From: Thermomonas alba
GTDB lineage: Bacteria; Pseudomonadota; Gammaproteobacteria; Xanthomonadales; Xanthomonadaceae
DNA length: 64,000 bases
Reading direction: 5' to 3'
NCBI RefSeq assembly: GCF_022419205.1
Contig: NZ_JAJOZU010000002.1
Location: 310,001-374,000, forward strand
Both the position numbers and the translations under genes were made by a program. Shown piece by piece: positions 52,905-62,930 of this stretch (position 1 is its first letter; each line of letters starts with the position of its first letter). Under the pieces are notes generated by a model. That model was not told the origin of the DNA, ran no database searches, and was given only the letters and a program-made list of their open reading frames with translations.

Positions 52905-55900
52905 ATGAGCAAGATCGGGAACGTCGGCGTGGTGGGTGGCAAGGCGCGCAATCGCCGCGTCTTCAAGGTGGCGCCGGTGACGCGCGCGGTGCGCTCGGCG
53001 CTGGCGGTTTCCGCGCTGACCCTGGCGATCGGCTTCGGCGGCGCCGCGACCGCGGCGACGCCGCAAGCTGCGGTTTCCGCGCACGCGCTGCGGATCGAGC
53101 GTTCCGCGCTCGACTTCGCCCCGGTGCAGGATCTCACCGTCGTTCCCCTGCTGGTGCCCGGCGGCGCGGGAGGGGGCACACCGACCCTGATCGGCGGCTA
53201 CTACCCCGGCGACGCCAATATCGTCAACAACGCTCCGATCATCGAAAGCCAGCCCGGCAATGCCTTTGGCATCTACGCCTATAGCGGGGCCGGCAACGTC
53301 AGCATCGTCAACGGCGCGCTCGGCGCCATCAGCGCGCATTCGGATACCGGCAATGCCATCGGCATCTATGGCTACGCCCTGGCCGGCGACGTCGCCATCA
53401 CCAATGCCGCCAGCATCGTGGCGGACGCCCCCAACGGCCTGGCGGATGCCATCTTCGCCTCCGGCAACGATGTCACCGTGATCAATACCGGCAGCCTCAC
53501 TGCGACCGGTTACACCTGGGCGGCGGGCATCGAGGCGCAGGCCGGCAACGGCGTGGCCGTCACCAATACCGGCAGCATCACCGCGACGGCGAGCAACGGT
53601 CTGGCCTACGGCATTTATGCCACGGGCGATGCCAGCGCCAGCGTGGTCAACGCGGGCAACATCACCGCGCGCGGCTACTACGCGACCGGCATCCACGCCG
53701 AATCCGGTGGCGATGTCGCCATCACCAATTACGCCGGCGGCAGCATCGATGCCGGCACCATCACCGGCAGCGCGCTGGCGTGGGGCATCTACGCCTCCTC
53801 GAATGGCAGTGGCGCGGTGGTGCAGGTCGATAACAGCGCCTACATTCATGCCGCGGCGGTGTTTGGCGCCACGGGGATCTCCGCGGTGGCGTCCGGCGTC
53901 GGCGGCAGCGCGGTGGTGAACAACGATGGCGACATCGTGGTGCAGCAGAACTTCACCACGACCAGATACGGCGGCTACGGCATCCTTGCCGCCGGCGACG
54001 CGCTCGCGGAAATCAACAACTCCGGCGACATCACGGTCACCTCGCGCGGTCCGGCGTTCGGCCTTGCCGCGCTGTCCACCACCGGCGAAGCATCGGTCTC
54101 CAATTCCGGCAACGTCATCGTTTCCAGCAGCATCAACAGCACCTCGGTGGCGCCGACCGGCATCCTCGCCGCCGGCGGCTACGGCAGCGCCACGGTGGAC
54201 AACTCCGGGTTCGTGAAGGCCACCGGCGCGCGCGTGGCCAGCGGCGTGGACATCAGCGGCTATGGCGACCTGACCGTCGACAACAGCGGTTACATCGGCG
54301 CCATCGCCAATGCGGGTTCCGGCCTGAGCGGACGCGCCAACGGCATCAAGGCGGTGTCCGGCGGCGGTGATATCACCATCAGCAACAGCGGCGACATCTA
54401 CGCACGCGGCCGCACCCTGGCGATGGGCGTGTACGCGCTGGCCAACGGTGGCGACATCACGGTCAACAACGATGCCAATGGCGCCATCGAGTTCTTCTCG
54501 GCCGCCGGGCGCGGTTGGGGCGTGTGGACCTATGCCGCCGATGGCAGCATCGTGGTCGACAACCAGGGCTACATCGGCGGCCTGGCCTCGGCGCAGGCGT
54601 ATGGCGTCCTGGCGCAGGCGCCGCAGGGCGACATCGACGTCAGCAATGGCGGAACGATCAATGTCACCTCCGCCAGCAGCATTGCCCGAGGCGTGTTTGC
54701 AATCGCCAGCAGCGGCACCGCGAGCATCGACAACACCGGCGACATCTACGCCACCAGCCTCGCGTCCGGTGCGGCCTTTGGTGCAATCGCCTCGGGCGTG
54801 CATGCCGAGGTGTCCAACAACGGCAATATCGTCGCCCGCGGCGATACGGCCGCCGTCGGCGAGTTGGCGCAAGTCACCGCCCCCGCCGGCGTCGCCTCGG
54901 TATACAACGCAGGCGGCCGCATCGCTGCCTACGCCAACGGGACCGCGATGGGCATCAACGCCGCGGCGTCTGCCGGGAATGTCATCGTGGATAGCGCCAG
55001 CGACATCACTGCGGTCAGCCGGCAGGGCGTTGCCTTCGGCATCAGCACCAACGGCAAGACGGGCGTCAACATCGACAACACGGGTAATATCACGGCTGTG
55101 GGACGCTTCGGTGCATTCGGCGTCAACGCGCTGAGCGGGGCCGGAGACGTCACCATCAGCAACGCCGGCCCGGTGTTTGCCTACACCGTCTATGGCAACG
55201 CCATCGGCCTGTACGGCTATTCGCTGTACGGCAACACCAGCATCACCAACAGCGGCGATGTCACCGCGATCTCGGTCAATGGCCTGGCCGACGCCATCTT
55301 CGCCTCGGGCGCGGATGTCGGCATCGTCAATAGCGGCGTGCTGGTTGCCAACGGCAATACCTGGGCGGCGGGCATCGAGGCGCAGGGCACCGGCGCCACC
55401 AGCGTGCAGAACGACGGCGATATCACGGCGTATGCGCGCGCTGGCGGCGCGCATGCGTTCGGCATCTATACCACCGGCGATGCCGGGGTGAGCATCGCCA
55501 ACACCGGCAATATCCAGGCCCAGGGCTACTACGCCACCGGCATCTACGCCAGCTCCGCCGGCGGCAGCATCTCGCTGGTCAATAGCGGCAACATCACCGC
55601 CGGCTATGTCAATGCCGGTACCTACTACAGCGCGCTTGCGACCGGTATCGACGCGATGAGCGGCGGCGTCGGCGCTGCGGTCGATGTCGTCAACAGTGGC
55701 GACATCGCCGCGTTCGGCTATTACGGCGGCACCGGCATCTCGGTGGTTTCCAGCGGCCTCGGCGGCACCGCCAGCGTGGACAACAGCGGCAACATCACCG
55801 TCGCGCAGGGCAACAAGTACGGCTACGGGGCCAACGGCATCTTCGTGTCGGCCGATGGCGATGCGTTGATCACCAACAGCGGCGCGATCACGGTGAACTC

Positions 55901-58900
55901 GGACGGTGCGGCCGCGGGCGCGGTCGCGCTGTCGTTCGCCGGCGATGCCAGCGTCGTGAACTCGGGCGATATCTCGGTCGATTCCCAGGCGTTTGCCTAC
56001 TACAACGCCTATGGCGTGGTGGCGTTCTCGGGCAATGGCAGCGCGATGGCCAGCAACAGCGGCCAGATCGACGTCACCACCAAGTACATCGGCGTCGGCA
56101 TGGACGTGGGCGGCCTGACCGGCGCCACCGCGGACAACAGCGGCGACATCGTGATCGATGCCTGGCGCGCGTATGGCATCCGCGCCCAGTCCGGCAATGG
56201 CGATGTGGCGGTCACCAACAGCGGCACGATCTATGCCACTTACAGCGGTTATTTCACCGGCACCGCGTTCGGCATCCTCGGCGTCAGCACCAATGGCAAT
56301 GTCGCGGTCGACAATAGCGGCAGCATCGGCACCCACGTCACTGGCCAGTCGTTCGGTGTGTTCGGAATCTCCAGCTACGGCGACGTCAGCGTCACCAACA
56401 GCGGCAGCATCGATGCTTACAGCGTAGGCAATGTCGCAGTGGGCGTATTTGCGCGCGCCTACAACGGCATGGCCAACGTCAGCAACAGCGGCAGCATCAG
56501 CGCCAATTCCAACACCGGGCCGGCCTATGGCGTGATTGCCCGCGGTATGGACGCGTTGGTGGACAACAGCGGCACGGTGTCGGCGAGCGGCTATTACGCA
56601 GCGATTGGCATGGCTGCTCTCGGCACGGACACGGCCACGATCACCAGCAGCGATGGCAGCGTGGATGCCTTTGCCATGGGCCAGGCGATCGGTGAGCTGG
56701 CCAGCGCTTTCTCCGGCGATGCCACGATCACCAACGCCAGCCAGGTGACGGCGATGGGCCTCTACGCGGGCGCTACCGGCGTGTTGGCGCAGAGCCTTTA
56801 TGGCAATGCTTCCGTGACCGGGGCCGGCAATGTCACGGCGATGTCCTTCATGGGCGCGGCGACCGGCATCAAGGCCTATACGATCTTTGGCGATGCCGTG
56901 ATCGACAACGGCGGCGACGTCACCGCGGCGGCCATGTCGGGGACTGGCAACGCCATCGGCCTGTACGCCTACTCGATGTTCGGCAACGCGTCGGTGCACA
57001 ACACCGGCGCCGTCACCGCCTCCTCCTACGGCGGCCTGGCCGATGCCATCTTTGCATCGGGGACCGTGGTCGATGTCGACAGCGCCGGCGCACTGAGCGC
57101 GACGGGCAGCACCTGGGCGGCAGGCATCGAGGCGCAGGGCGCGGCATATGCGCACGTGGTCAACGGCGGCGATATCGCGGCGACCGCCGGACAGTTCACG
57201 CAGGTCGTCGATTCCAGTTACAACCTGCTCAGCTACTCCAACGGCGGCCATGCTTTCGGCATCTACGCCACGGGTGGCAGCTATGGCGTGCGGGTGACCA
57301 ACAGCGGCGCGATCAGCGTGGACGGCGGCTATGCCGACGGCATCTACGTGCAGTCGGGCGGCAACGCGGTGGTGGTCAACAGCGGCGACATCACCGCCGG
57401 CAGCGGCCTGACGAGCAGCTACAACAGCTACACCGGCAATACCTACTACTACGGCACCCAGCTCGCAAACGGCATCAACGTCAGCAGCAATGGCGCCGGT
57501 GCGGTCGTGGTGGTGGACAATAGCGGCAACATCACCGCCAGCGGGGCATTCGGCGCCAATGGCATCACCGCCGTGGCCAGTGGCACCGGCGGTATGGTGG
57601 GGGTATACAACGATGGCAATCTGACGGTCAGTCAGGCCAACAAGTACGGGTACGGCGCTTACGGCGTATTTGCCTCGGCCGATGGCAATGCCTTCATCCG
57701 CAATGACGGCGCCGTCAGCGTCGATTCGGAAGGCGCGGCGACCGGCCTTGCGGCGCTGTCGTTCGCAGGCGATGCCACCGTCGTCAACCATGGCGATCTG
57801 GAGGTCGTCAACACCTCTCTGATGGATCCCGCGAACGGCATTACGGCGTTCTCCGCGAACGGCAATGCCGCGGTGGGCAACTACGGTGCGGTCAACGTCA
57901 CCGGCAAGTATCAGGCGACCGCCGTCGATGCGCGCGCACTGGGTGACGTCACCGTGGTCAACGGCGGTTCGCTGTATGCCAATGGCCAGAAGTACGCGTT
58001 CGGCGTGTACGCCGCAGCGGGCACCGGCGATGCGATGGTCAGCAACCAGGCCGGCGCGGACATCGGGTTCTACTCCTACCTGGGCCGTGGTTTCGGCATC
58101 CTGGCCGTGTCCAGCCAGGGCGACGTGATGGTCGGCAACGCCGGCAGCATCGCCGGCTACGCCTACGGTCAGTCGGCTGGCGTGTTCGCGGTCGCGCTGC
58201 AGGGCGATGCCAGCGTCAGCAACAGCGGCAGCATCGATGTGGCCACCGGCGGCAACGTCGCAGTGGGCGTGTTCGCGCGCGCCGACTACGGCATCGCCAC
58301 CGCGGTCAACAGTGGCAGCATCCATGCCACCGATTTCCCGGGCGGCAACTACACCGGCTATTCGGCCTACGGCATGTTCGTGCGCGGCGACATCGCGCAG
58401 GCGGGCAACAGCGGCAACATCAGCGTGGAGGGCAACTACGCCGCGACCGGCATCGAGGCGGTCTCGATGAATGGCACCCTGGTCAGCAATACCGGCGGCA
58501 GCATCACTGCGACGGCGACCGGGATGGCCACGGGCATCAATGCCAGCGCGATGTACGGCAATGTCACCGTCAGCAACAGCAGCAACATCACGGCGACGAC
58601 AGGCGGCAGCAACACCCAGGCACAAGGCGTGCTGGCCTACAGCGCGTCCGGCACGGTGACCGTCAGCAATTCCGCCACCGGCCATGTCGAGGCCTCCGGC
58701 GGTAGCGCGGCGATCGGGGTGCATGCCGCCGGTCACGATGGCAATGTGGTGGTCAACAATGCCGGCATCATCCATGCCAGCGGTGGCATCTATAACGCCG
58801 GCGTGTTGCTGGAAAACGTGAACGGCAGCAACACGCTGAACAACCTGACGGGCGGCGTGATCAGCGCGGATGGGCCAGACGGCTATGCGTTCGCGGTGGT

Positions 58901-60587
58901 CGGCAGCGATGCGGTCGAGACCATCAACAACAGCGGGCGGATCCTGGGCGCGATCTCCCTACACGGCGGCAACGACGTGTTCAACAACACATCCGGCGGC
59001 GTGTGGGATGTCGGCAGCACGACGTACACCTCGTTCGGGGATGGCAACGACGTGCTCAACAACGCCGCAGGCGGCAAGATCCTGCTCAACGGCGGTCGCA
59101 TTCGCTTCGGCGCCGGCGATGACACGATCAACAACGCCGGGTTGATCCAGCTGCGCAACGGCAGCAGCATCACCATGGGGGTGGTGCCGCTGGTTCCGCT
59201 GGCCAGTGAGATCAATGTGTTCAACAACACCGGTACCCTGCAGGTGATCGGCAGCAACAGCATCGACACCTACGCTGGCACCTTCAGCAACACCGGCCTG
59301 GTGGACTTCCAGAACGGCGTCACCACCGACAGCCTGACCCTGGACGGCACCCTGGCCGGGGTCGGCACGATGAACATCGACGTCGATCTCAACACCAATA
59401 CCGCCGACCAGCTGGTGGTGAACGGAAACGTCGCCAGCACGGCCAAGCAGACGGTGAACGTGAAGTTCGCCGGGCTGCCGAGCGCAGCGATCACCGACAT
59501 CCCGTTCACCAACGTCACTGGCACCTCGGCGGCGGGCAATTTCGTGGCCGGCCAGTTCATCGGCTACAACGCGAACGCCAACTTCCTGACCCTGGGCCTG
59601 GGCGTCAAGAGCGCCATCAACAGCGCCAACACCAGCGATGACGTGTTCTCGATCAGCATGGCGGTCACTGGTCTGAGCGACAGCGGTTCGCTGGGTGCGT
59701 CCACCGCCTCCGGCATGGCCGGCTTCATGAACGCGCAGGTAGGCACGTTCCGCCAGCGCTTGGGCGTGAATCCGTACGGTGATGCCGGCAAGGTGATGAG
59801 CGCCTTCGTCCGCGTGTATGCCGACCAGGGCGATGTGTCGCAGAAGCACGCCAGCAACTTCGGCAATGGCGGCTATTTCGACTTCGATACCGCCAGCTGG
59901 GGTCGCGAGGTCGGCATCAACGCCAATCTGTACGGAAACTTCCACGCCGGGCTGGTGCTGGGCAGCGCCGATGGCCGTCAGCGTCTGACCGGCGGCGGAG
60001 TCGGCCAGAGCCGCATGCATGCGATGACGGTGGGTGGCTACCTGACTTGGTACGTGCCGAACGGCTGGTATGTGGACTTCAGCGCCCGCCAGATGGCCCC
60101 GGACATCCACCTGTCCACCTCGGCCGGCACCATGTCCAGCCGCACCCATGTCAATGCGATGAGCCTGGAAGCCGGATACGAGTGGAACATGGGAGGCTTC
60201 AACCTGGTGCCGCAGGCGCAGTACACCCGCACCAAAGTCGAGGACGCCACCTACACGGGCGCGCTCGATACCCTGGTCATGCATGGCGGTACCTTCGAGC
60301 GCGGCCGCCTCGGCCTGGAGCTGAACAAGACCTTCCTCTCCGGCGACGTGCGCTGGATGCCATACGCCACCCTCAGCGCGGTGCATGATTTCAGCGGCAC
60401 CAGCACCTACACGGTGGCCAATGTGTTCAGCGGCAGCACCAGCGTGAAGGGCACCAGCGCGATGGCCGAACTCGGCGTGGGGATGCAGAAGGGCGGCTTT
60501 GGCATGACCTTCAGCGCCAGCTGGAACGATGGCGGCCCGTACAAGCGCGTGGTCGGCGCCCAGGCCAACCTGCGCTACTCCTGGTAA
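52905..60587 (+). CDS. Giant repetitive autotransporter (type Va-like)
   Basis: A 2,560-residue protein. It has an extended signal peptide (basic ~1-28, hydrophobic ~29-49, cut near ATA-ATP), and a passenger (~60-2230) built from short beta-helix-like repeats of the form V-x-N-S-G-x-I-x-A alternating with G-I-x-A. A C-terminal autotransporter barrel (~2260-2560) ends in LRYSW. The conserved anchor LADAIFASG recurs at residues ~178, 793 and 1377, marking three super-repeats. Trp rather than Phe ends the barrel. ATG 52905 is chosen for AGGGGA upstream and signal-peptide position. Probable surface adhesin. Confidence 0.92.
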   Translation: MSKIGNVGVVGGKARNRRVFKVAPVTRAVRSALAVSALTLAIGFGGAATAATPQAAVSAHALRIERSALDFAPVQDLTVVPLLVPGGAGGGTPTLIGGYYPGDANIVNNAPIIESQPGNAFGIYAYSGAGNVSIVNGALGAISAHSDTGNAIGIYGYALAGDVAITNAASIVADAPNGLADAIFASGNDVTVINTGSLTATGYTWAAGIEAQAGNGVAVTNTGSITATASNGLAYGIYATGDASASVVNAGNITARGYYATGIHAESGGDVAITNYAGGSIDAGTITGSALAWGIYASSNGSGAVVQVDNSAYIHAAAVFGATGISAVASGVGGSAVVNNDGDIVVQQNFTTTRYGGYGILAAGDALAEINNSGDITVTSRGPAFGLAALSTTGEASVSNSGNVIVSSSINSTSVAPTGILAAGGYGSATVDNSGFVKATGARVASGVDISGYGDLTVDNSGYIGAIANAGSGLSGRANGIKAVSGGGDITISNSGDIYARGRTLAMGVYALANGGDITVNNDANGAIEFFSAAGRGWGVWTYAADGSIVVDNQGYIGGLASAQAYGVLAQAPQGDIDVSNGGTINVTSASSIARGVFAIASSGTASIDNTGDIYATSLASGAAFGAIASGVHAEVSNNGNIVARGDTAAVGELAQVTAPAGVASVYNAGGRIAAYANGTAMGINAAASAGNVIVDSASDITAVSRQGVAFGISTNGKTGVNIDNTGNITAVGRFGAFGVNALSGAGDVTISNAGPVFAYTVYGNAIGLYGYSLYGNTSITNSGDVTAISVNGLADAIFASGADVGIVNSGVLVANGNTWAAGIEAQGTGATSVQNDGDITAYARAGGAHAFGIYTTGDAGVSIANTGNIQAQGYYATGIYASSAGGSISLVNSGNITAGYVNAGTYYSALATGIDAMSGGVGAAVDVVNSGDIAAFGYYGGTGISVVSSGLGGTASVDNSGNITVAQGNKYGYGANGIFVSADGDALITNSGAITVNSDGAAAGAVALSFAGDASVVNSGDISVDSQAFAYYNAYGVVAFSGNGSAMASNSGQIDVTTKYIGVGMDVGGLTGATADNSGDIVIDAWRAYGIRAQSGNGDVAVTNSGTIYATYSGYFTGTAFGILGVSTNGNVAVDNSGSIGTHVTGQSFGVFGISSYGDVSVTNSGSIDAYSVGNVAVGVFARAYNGMANVSNSGSISANSNTGPAYGVIARGMDALVDNSGTVSASGYYAAIGMAALGTDTATITSSDGSVDAFAMGQAIGELASAFSGDATITNASQVTAMGLYAGATGVLAQSLYGNASVTGAGNVTAMSFMGAATGIKAYTIFGDAVIDNGGDVTAAAMSGTGNAIGLYAYSMFGNASVHNTGAVTASSYGGLADAIFASGTVVDVDSAGALSATGSTWAAGIEAQGAAYAHVVNGGDIAATAGQFTQVVDSSYNLLSYSNGGHAFGIYATGGSYGVRVTNSGAISVDGGYADGIYVQSGGNAVVVNSGDITAGSGLTSSYNSYTGNTYYYGTQLANGINVSSNGAGAVVVVDNSGNITASGAFGANGITAVASGTGGMVGVYNDGNLTVSQANKYGYGAYGVFASADGNAFIRNDGAVSVDSEGAATGLAALSFAGDATVVNHGDLEVVNTSLMDPANGITAFSANGNAAVGNYGAVNVTGKYQATAVDARALGDVTVVNGGSLYANGQKYAFGVYAAAGTGDAMVSNQAGADIGFYSYLGRGFGILAVSSQGDVMVGNAGSIAGYAYGQSAGVFAVALQGDASVSNSGSIDVATGGNVAVGVFARADYGIATAVNSGSIHATDFPGGNYTGYSAYGMFVRGDIAQAGNSGNISVEGNYAATGIEAVSMNGTLVSNTGGSITATATGMATGINASAMYGNVTVSNSSNITATTGGSNTQAQGVLAYSASGTVTVSNSATGHVEASGGSAAIGVHAAGHDGNVVVNNAGIIHASGGIYNAGVLLENVNGSNTLNNLTGGVISADGPDGYAFAVVGSDAVETINNSGRILGAISLHGGNDVFNNTSGGVWDVGSTTYTSFGDGNDVLNNAAGGKILLNGGRIRFGAGDDTINNAGLIQLRNGSSITMGVVPLVPLASEINVFNNTGTLQVIGSNSIDTYAGTFSNTGLVDFQNGVTTDSLTLDGTLAGVGTMNIDVDLNTNTADQLVVNGNVASTAKQTVNVKFAGLPSAAITDIPFTNVTGTSAAGNFVAGQFIGYNANANFLTLGLGVKSAINSANTSDDVFSISMAVTGLSDSGSLGASTASGMAGFMNAQVGTFRQRLGVNPYGDAGKVMSAFVRVYADQGDVSQKHASNFGNGGYFDFDTASWGREVGINANLYGNFHAGLVLGSADGRQRLTGGGVGQSRMHAMTVGGYLTWYVPNGWYVDFSARQMAPDIHLSTSAGTMSSRTHVNAMSLEAGYEWNMGGFNLVPQAQYTRTKVEDATYTGALDTLVMHGGTFERGRLGLELNKTFLSGDVRWMPYATLSAVHDFSGTSTYTVANVFSGSTSVKGTSAMAELGVGMQKGGFGMTFSASWNDGGPYKRVVGAQANLRYSW
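53436..58780 (+). repeat. Three ~1.8-kb super-repeats inside the autotransporter passenger
   Basis: The codons for GLADAIFASG start at 53436, 55281 and 57033, spacings of 1,845 and 1,752 bp (615 and 584 codons, both in frame). The order of surrounding blocks repeats each time: NAIGxYxY, LADAIFASG, TWAAGIEAQ, AFGIYxTG, GxGGxxxVxNxG, KYGYGAxG. Copies are clearly diverged at the DNA level, so duplication is not recent. Confidence 0.8.
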
Positions 60588-60652
60588 TCGCCGCGGCACC
60601 GGGCCTGGCATGACGCCGGGCCCGGGCCGGGCCCTTGCAGTCTGGAAAACAC

Positions 60653-61882
60653 GTGTCCAACGAAAACAACCCGCAGAACGACTCCCAGATCCAGTCCAAC
60701 CAGGACAAGCCCGAGCTCGAAACCGGTCTGGACGCTCTTGTCCGTGAATCTTCTGCGCCCGCCCCGGCCGCGCCATCGGCAAGCGCCGCGCCGGCGCCGC
60801 AGGTGCAGACCCCGCGCGATCTCACCCAGCTGCGGGTCGAGAAGAGCTGCTCGCGCGGGCTCGCCGGCTGGCTCGGCCAGCACCGGCTGTCGCTGGCGAT
60901 CACCTCCTACCAGACCGGCCGCATCTATCTGGTGGGCAGCGACCGGCAAGGCCGCGTATCGTTCTTCGAGCGCATCTTCGAGCGCGCGATGGGCGTGGTC
61001 GGCAACGCCCAGCGCATCTACCTGGGCGGCCTGTACCAGCTGTGGCGGTTCGAGAACGTGCTGCGCCCGAACGAGGTCATCCACGGCCAGTTCGACAAGT
61101 GCTACGTGCCGCGCAACGCGCAGACCATCGGCGACCTCGACATCCACGAGCTGGGCATCCGCAAGGACGGCCGGGTGGTGTTCGTCAACACCAAGTATTC
61201 CTGCCTGGCCGAGCTCAGCCCCACCCACAGCTTCAAGGCGATCTGGAAGCCGAAGTTCATCAGCAAGCTGGCGCCGGAAGACCGCTGCCATCTCAACGGG
61301 CTGGCGATGGTGGACGGCGAGCCCAGGTACGTCACTGCCGTGAGCCGCAGCGACAGCGTGGACGGCTGGCGCGAGCGCCGTCGCGACGGCGGTGTGGTGA
61401 TCGACGTGCAGACCGACGAGATCGTGTGCGAAGGCTTGTCGATGCCGCATTCGCCACGCTGGCACAACGGCCGGCTGTGGTTGCTCAACGCCGGCACCGG
61501 CTATCTGGGCTGGGTCGATTTCGAAAAGAAGGCGTTCGTGCCGCATGCCTTCGTGCCGGGCTTCGCGCGCGGATTGTCGATCATCGGCAACGTCGCCGCG
61601 GTGGGCCTGTCGAAGCCGCGCAACCAGCGCTTCGAAGGGCTGCAGCTGGACGAGGAGCTGAAGAAGCGCGATGCCGAGCCGTGGTGCGGGGTGCAGATCG
61701 TGTCGCTGGCCAATGGTGATGTCACCAACTGGATCCGTTTCGATGGCGACATCACCGAGATCTTCGACATCAGCTTCCTGCCCAACGTGAAGCACCCGAT
61801 GATGATCGGCCTGCGCACCAACGAGATCCGCGACCTCATCACCTTCGAATCCGAAATCCCCGTGGAGGCGGCCGTCGCATGA
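60653..61882 (+). CDS. TIGR03032/DUF4915-like protein
   Basis: A 409-residue protein, GTG start at 60653 (a TTG six codons upstream is the alternative). A low-complexity Gln/Asn/Pro/Ala N-terminus (~1-60) is followed by a compact domain with beta-propeller-like repeats: GLYQLWRFENVL, CYVPRNAQTIGDLDIHELG, DRCHLNGLAMVDGEPRYVTA, MPHSPRWHNGRLWLLNAGTGYLG. This pattern matches the uncharacterised TIGR03032 family. No signal peptide, so likely cytoplasmic. It follows the autotransporter by 65 bp and overlaps the EF-hand gene by 4 nt. Confidence 0.8.
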   Translation: MSNENNPQNDSQIQSNQDKPELETGLDALVRESSAPAPAAPSASAAPAPQVQTPRDLTQLRVEKSCSRGLAGWLGQHRLSLAITSYQTGRIYLVGSDRQGRVSFFERIFERAMGVVGNAQRIYLGGLYQLWRFENVLRPNEVIHGQFDKCYVPRNAQTIGDLDIHELGIRKDGRVVFVNTKYSCLAELSPTHSFKAIWKPKFISKLAPEDRCHLNGLAMVDGEPRYVTAVSRSDSVDGWRERRRDGGVVIDVQTDEIVCEGLSMPHSPRWHNGRLWLLNAGTGYLGWVDFEKKAFVPHAFVPGFARGLSIIGNVAAVGLSKPRNQRFEGLQLDEELKKRDAEPWCGVQIVSLANGDVTNWIRFDGDITEIFDISFLPNVKHPMMIGLRTNEIRDLITFESEIPVEAAVA

Positions 61883-62322
61883 CCCGCGCGCATCGCATCG
61901 CCCTGCTGCTGGCCGGCCTGCTGCCGATCGGGTTGCTGCAGGCCCAGACCAAACCAGCCGCGCCCGCGCCTTCCGCAGCCAAGCCCGATCCGGTGGCCGC
62001 GACCTTCAAGGCCTGGGACAAGAATGGGGACGGCCAGCTCTCGCTGGCTGAGTTCCGCGCCGGCTGGGAGCAGATGCAGGCCGCGCTGCGGGTGGAACAG
62101 GCGCTGCGCCGGCAGTTCGCGACGCTCGATGCCAACCACGACGGCGCCATCGATGCCAGCGAATACGGCAACCTGGTGCTGATCAAGCAGGCCGGCAAGG
62201 CCGCGCCGCCGCTGGCCCGCTTCGATGCCAATGGCGATGGCAAGCTCGACTTCTCCGAATACGTGAAGCTGGTGCAGGCGCTGGCGCCGCAGCAGGACGT
62301 GAGCAAGGGCGGCAAGAAGTGA
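61879..62322 (+). CDS. Exported three-EF-hand calcium-binding protein
   Basis: A 147-residue protein with a signal peptide (~1-23, LLLAGLLPIGLLQAQ), an Ala/Pro linker and three canonical EF-hand loops: Asp47-Glu58 (DKNGDGQLSLAE), Asp84-Glu95 (DANHDGAIDASE) and Asp116-Glu127 (DANGDGKLDFSE). All metal-ligand positions are filled. Expected to bind Ca2+ in the periplasm or outside. It overlaps both neighbours by 4 nt. Confidence 0.92.
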   Translation: MTRAHRIALLLAGLLPIGLLQAQTKPAAPAPSAAKPDPVAATFKAWDKNGDGQLSLAEFRAGWEQMQAALRVEQALRRQFATLDANHDGAIDASEYGNLVLIKQAGKAAPPLARFDANGDGKLDFSEYVKLVQALAPQQDVSKGGKK

Positions 62323-62930
62323 AGGTCGAGATCATCCCGGTCTGGAAGCAGGTGACCCCGGCGCTGACCGAGGAGGTGGTCGCGTTCTGGCGCGAGCACA
62401 AGGCGATCGCTGACGAGGCGGTCGCGCGGGCACGCGCACAGCAGCTGGTCTGCATCGCGCGCGACGAGGCGGGCGCGGTGTGCGGGGTCGGCACCGCGGT
62501 GCTGAAGGTGCTGCCGCGGCTGCGCCAGCCCACGTACTACTACCGCCAGTTCTTCGCCCCGCAGCTGCGCGGGCGGGGATACATCCGCGACTTCTTCCTG
62601 CGCTGCAAGCAGGTGCTGCACGACTACAACGCCAGCTTGAAGACGCCGGAAAGCCTGGGCATCCTGCTGGAAATCGAAAATCCGAAGATCGCCGCAGCCT
62701 ATAAACGTGCGGTAGAGCACGGTTTCGATGCCGTGTTCATCGGATATTCACCACGCGGCCTGCCGCTGCGCGTGTCGTACTTCGACGACGCCGTCCTGCA
62801 ACCGCCGGTCCGCCTGAGGGCGCCGGCGGCCGCGGCGAGTGGCAGGGACGTCGCCCCTCACAAGCGCAATACACCCCTTCCCGCCGCGGGGGTCGCGGCG
62901 GGTTCGATCACCACGGAGAATGCGTCATGA
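62319..62930 (+). CDS. GNAT-like acetyltransferase
   Basis: A 203-residue protein with a GTG start inside the EF-hand stop. The core looks like a GNAT fold: central strand YYYRQFFAPQ, the acetyl-CoA loop LRGRGYIRDFF (R-x-R-G-Y variant), and the closing NPKIAAAYKRAVEHGFDAV. The C-terminal ~45 residues are low complexity. Substrate unknown. Its stop overlaps the protease start by 4 nt. Confidence 0.65.
   Translation: MKVEIIPVWKQVTPALTEEVVAFWREHKAIADEAVARARAQQLVCIARDEAGAVCGVGTAVLKVLPRLRQPTYYYRQFFAPQLRGRGYIRDFFLRCKQVLHDYNASLKTPESLGILLEIENPKIAAAYKRAVEHGFDAVFIGYSPRGLPLRVSYFDDAVLQPPVRLRAPAAAASGRDVAPHKRNTPLPAAGVAAGSITTENAS

Noticed and set aside
52884-58775. 1,963-codon minus-strand ORF as a real gene
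   Set aside because: It is the mirror of the repetitive autotransporter, lacks recognisable domains and has His/Asp/Arg-rich low complexity typical of antisense frames in GC-rich DNA.
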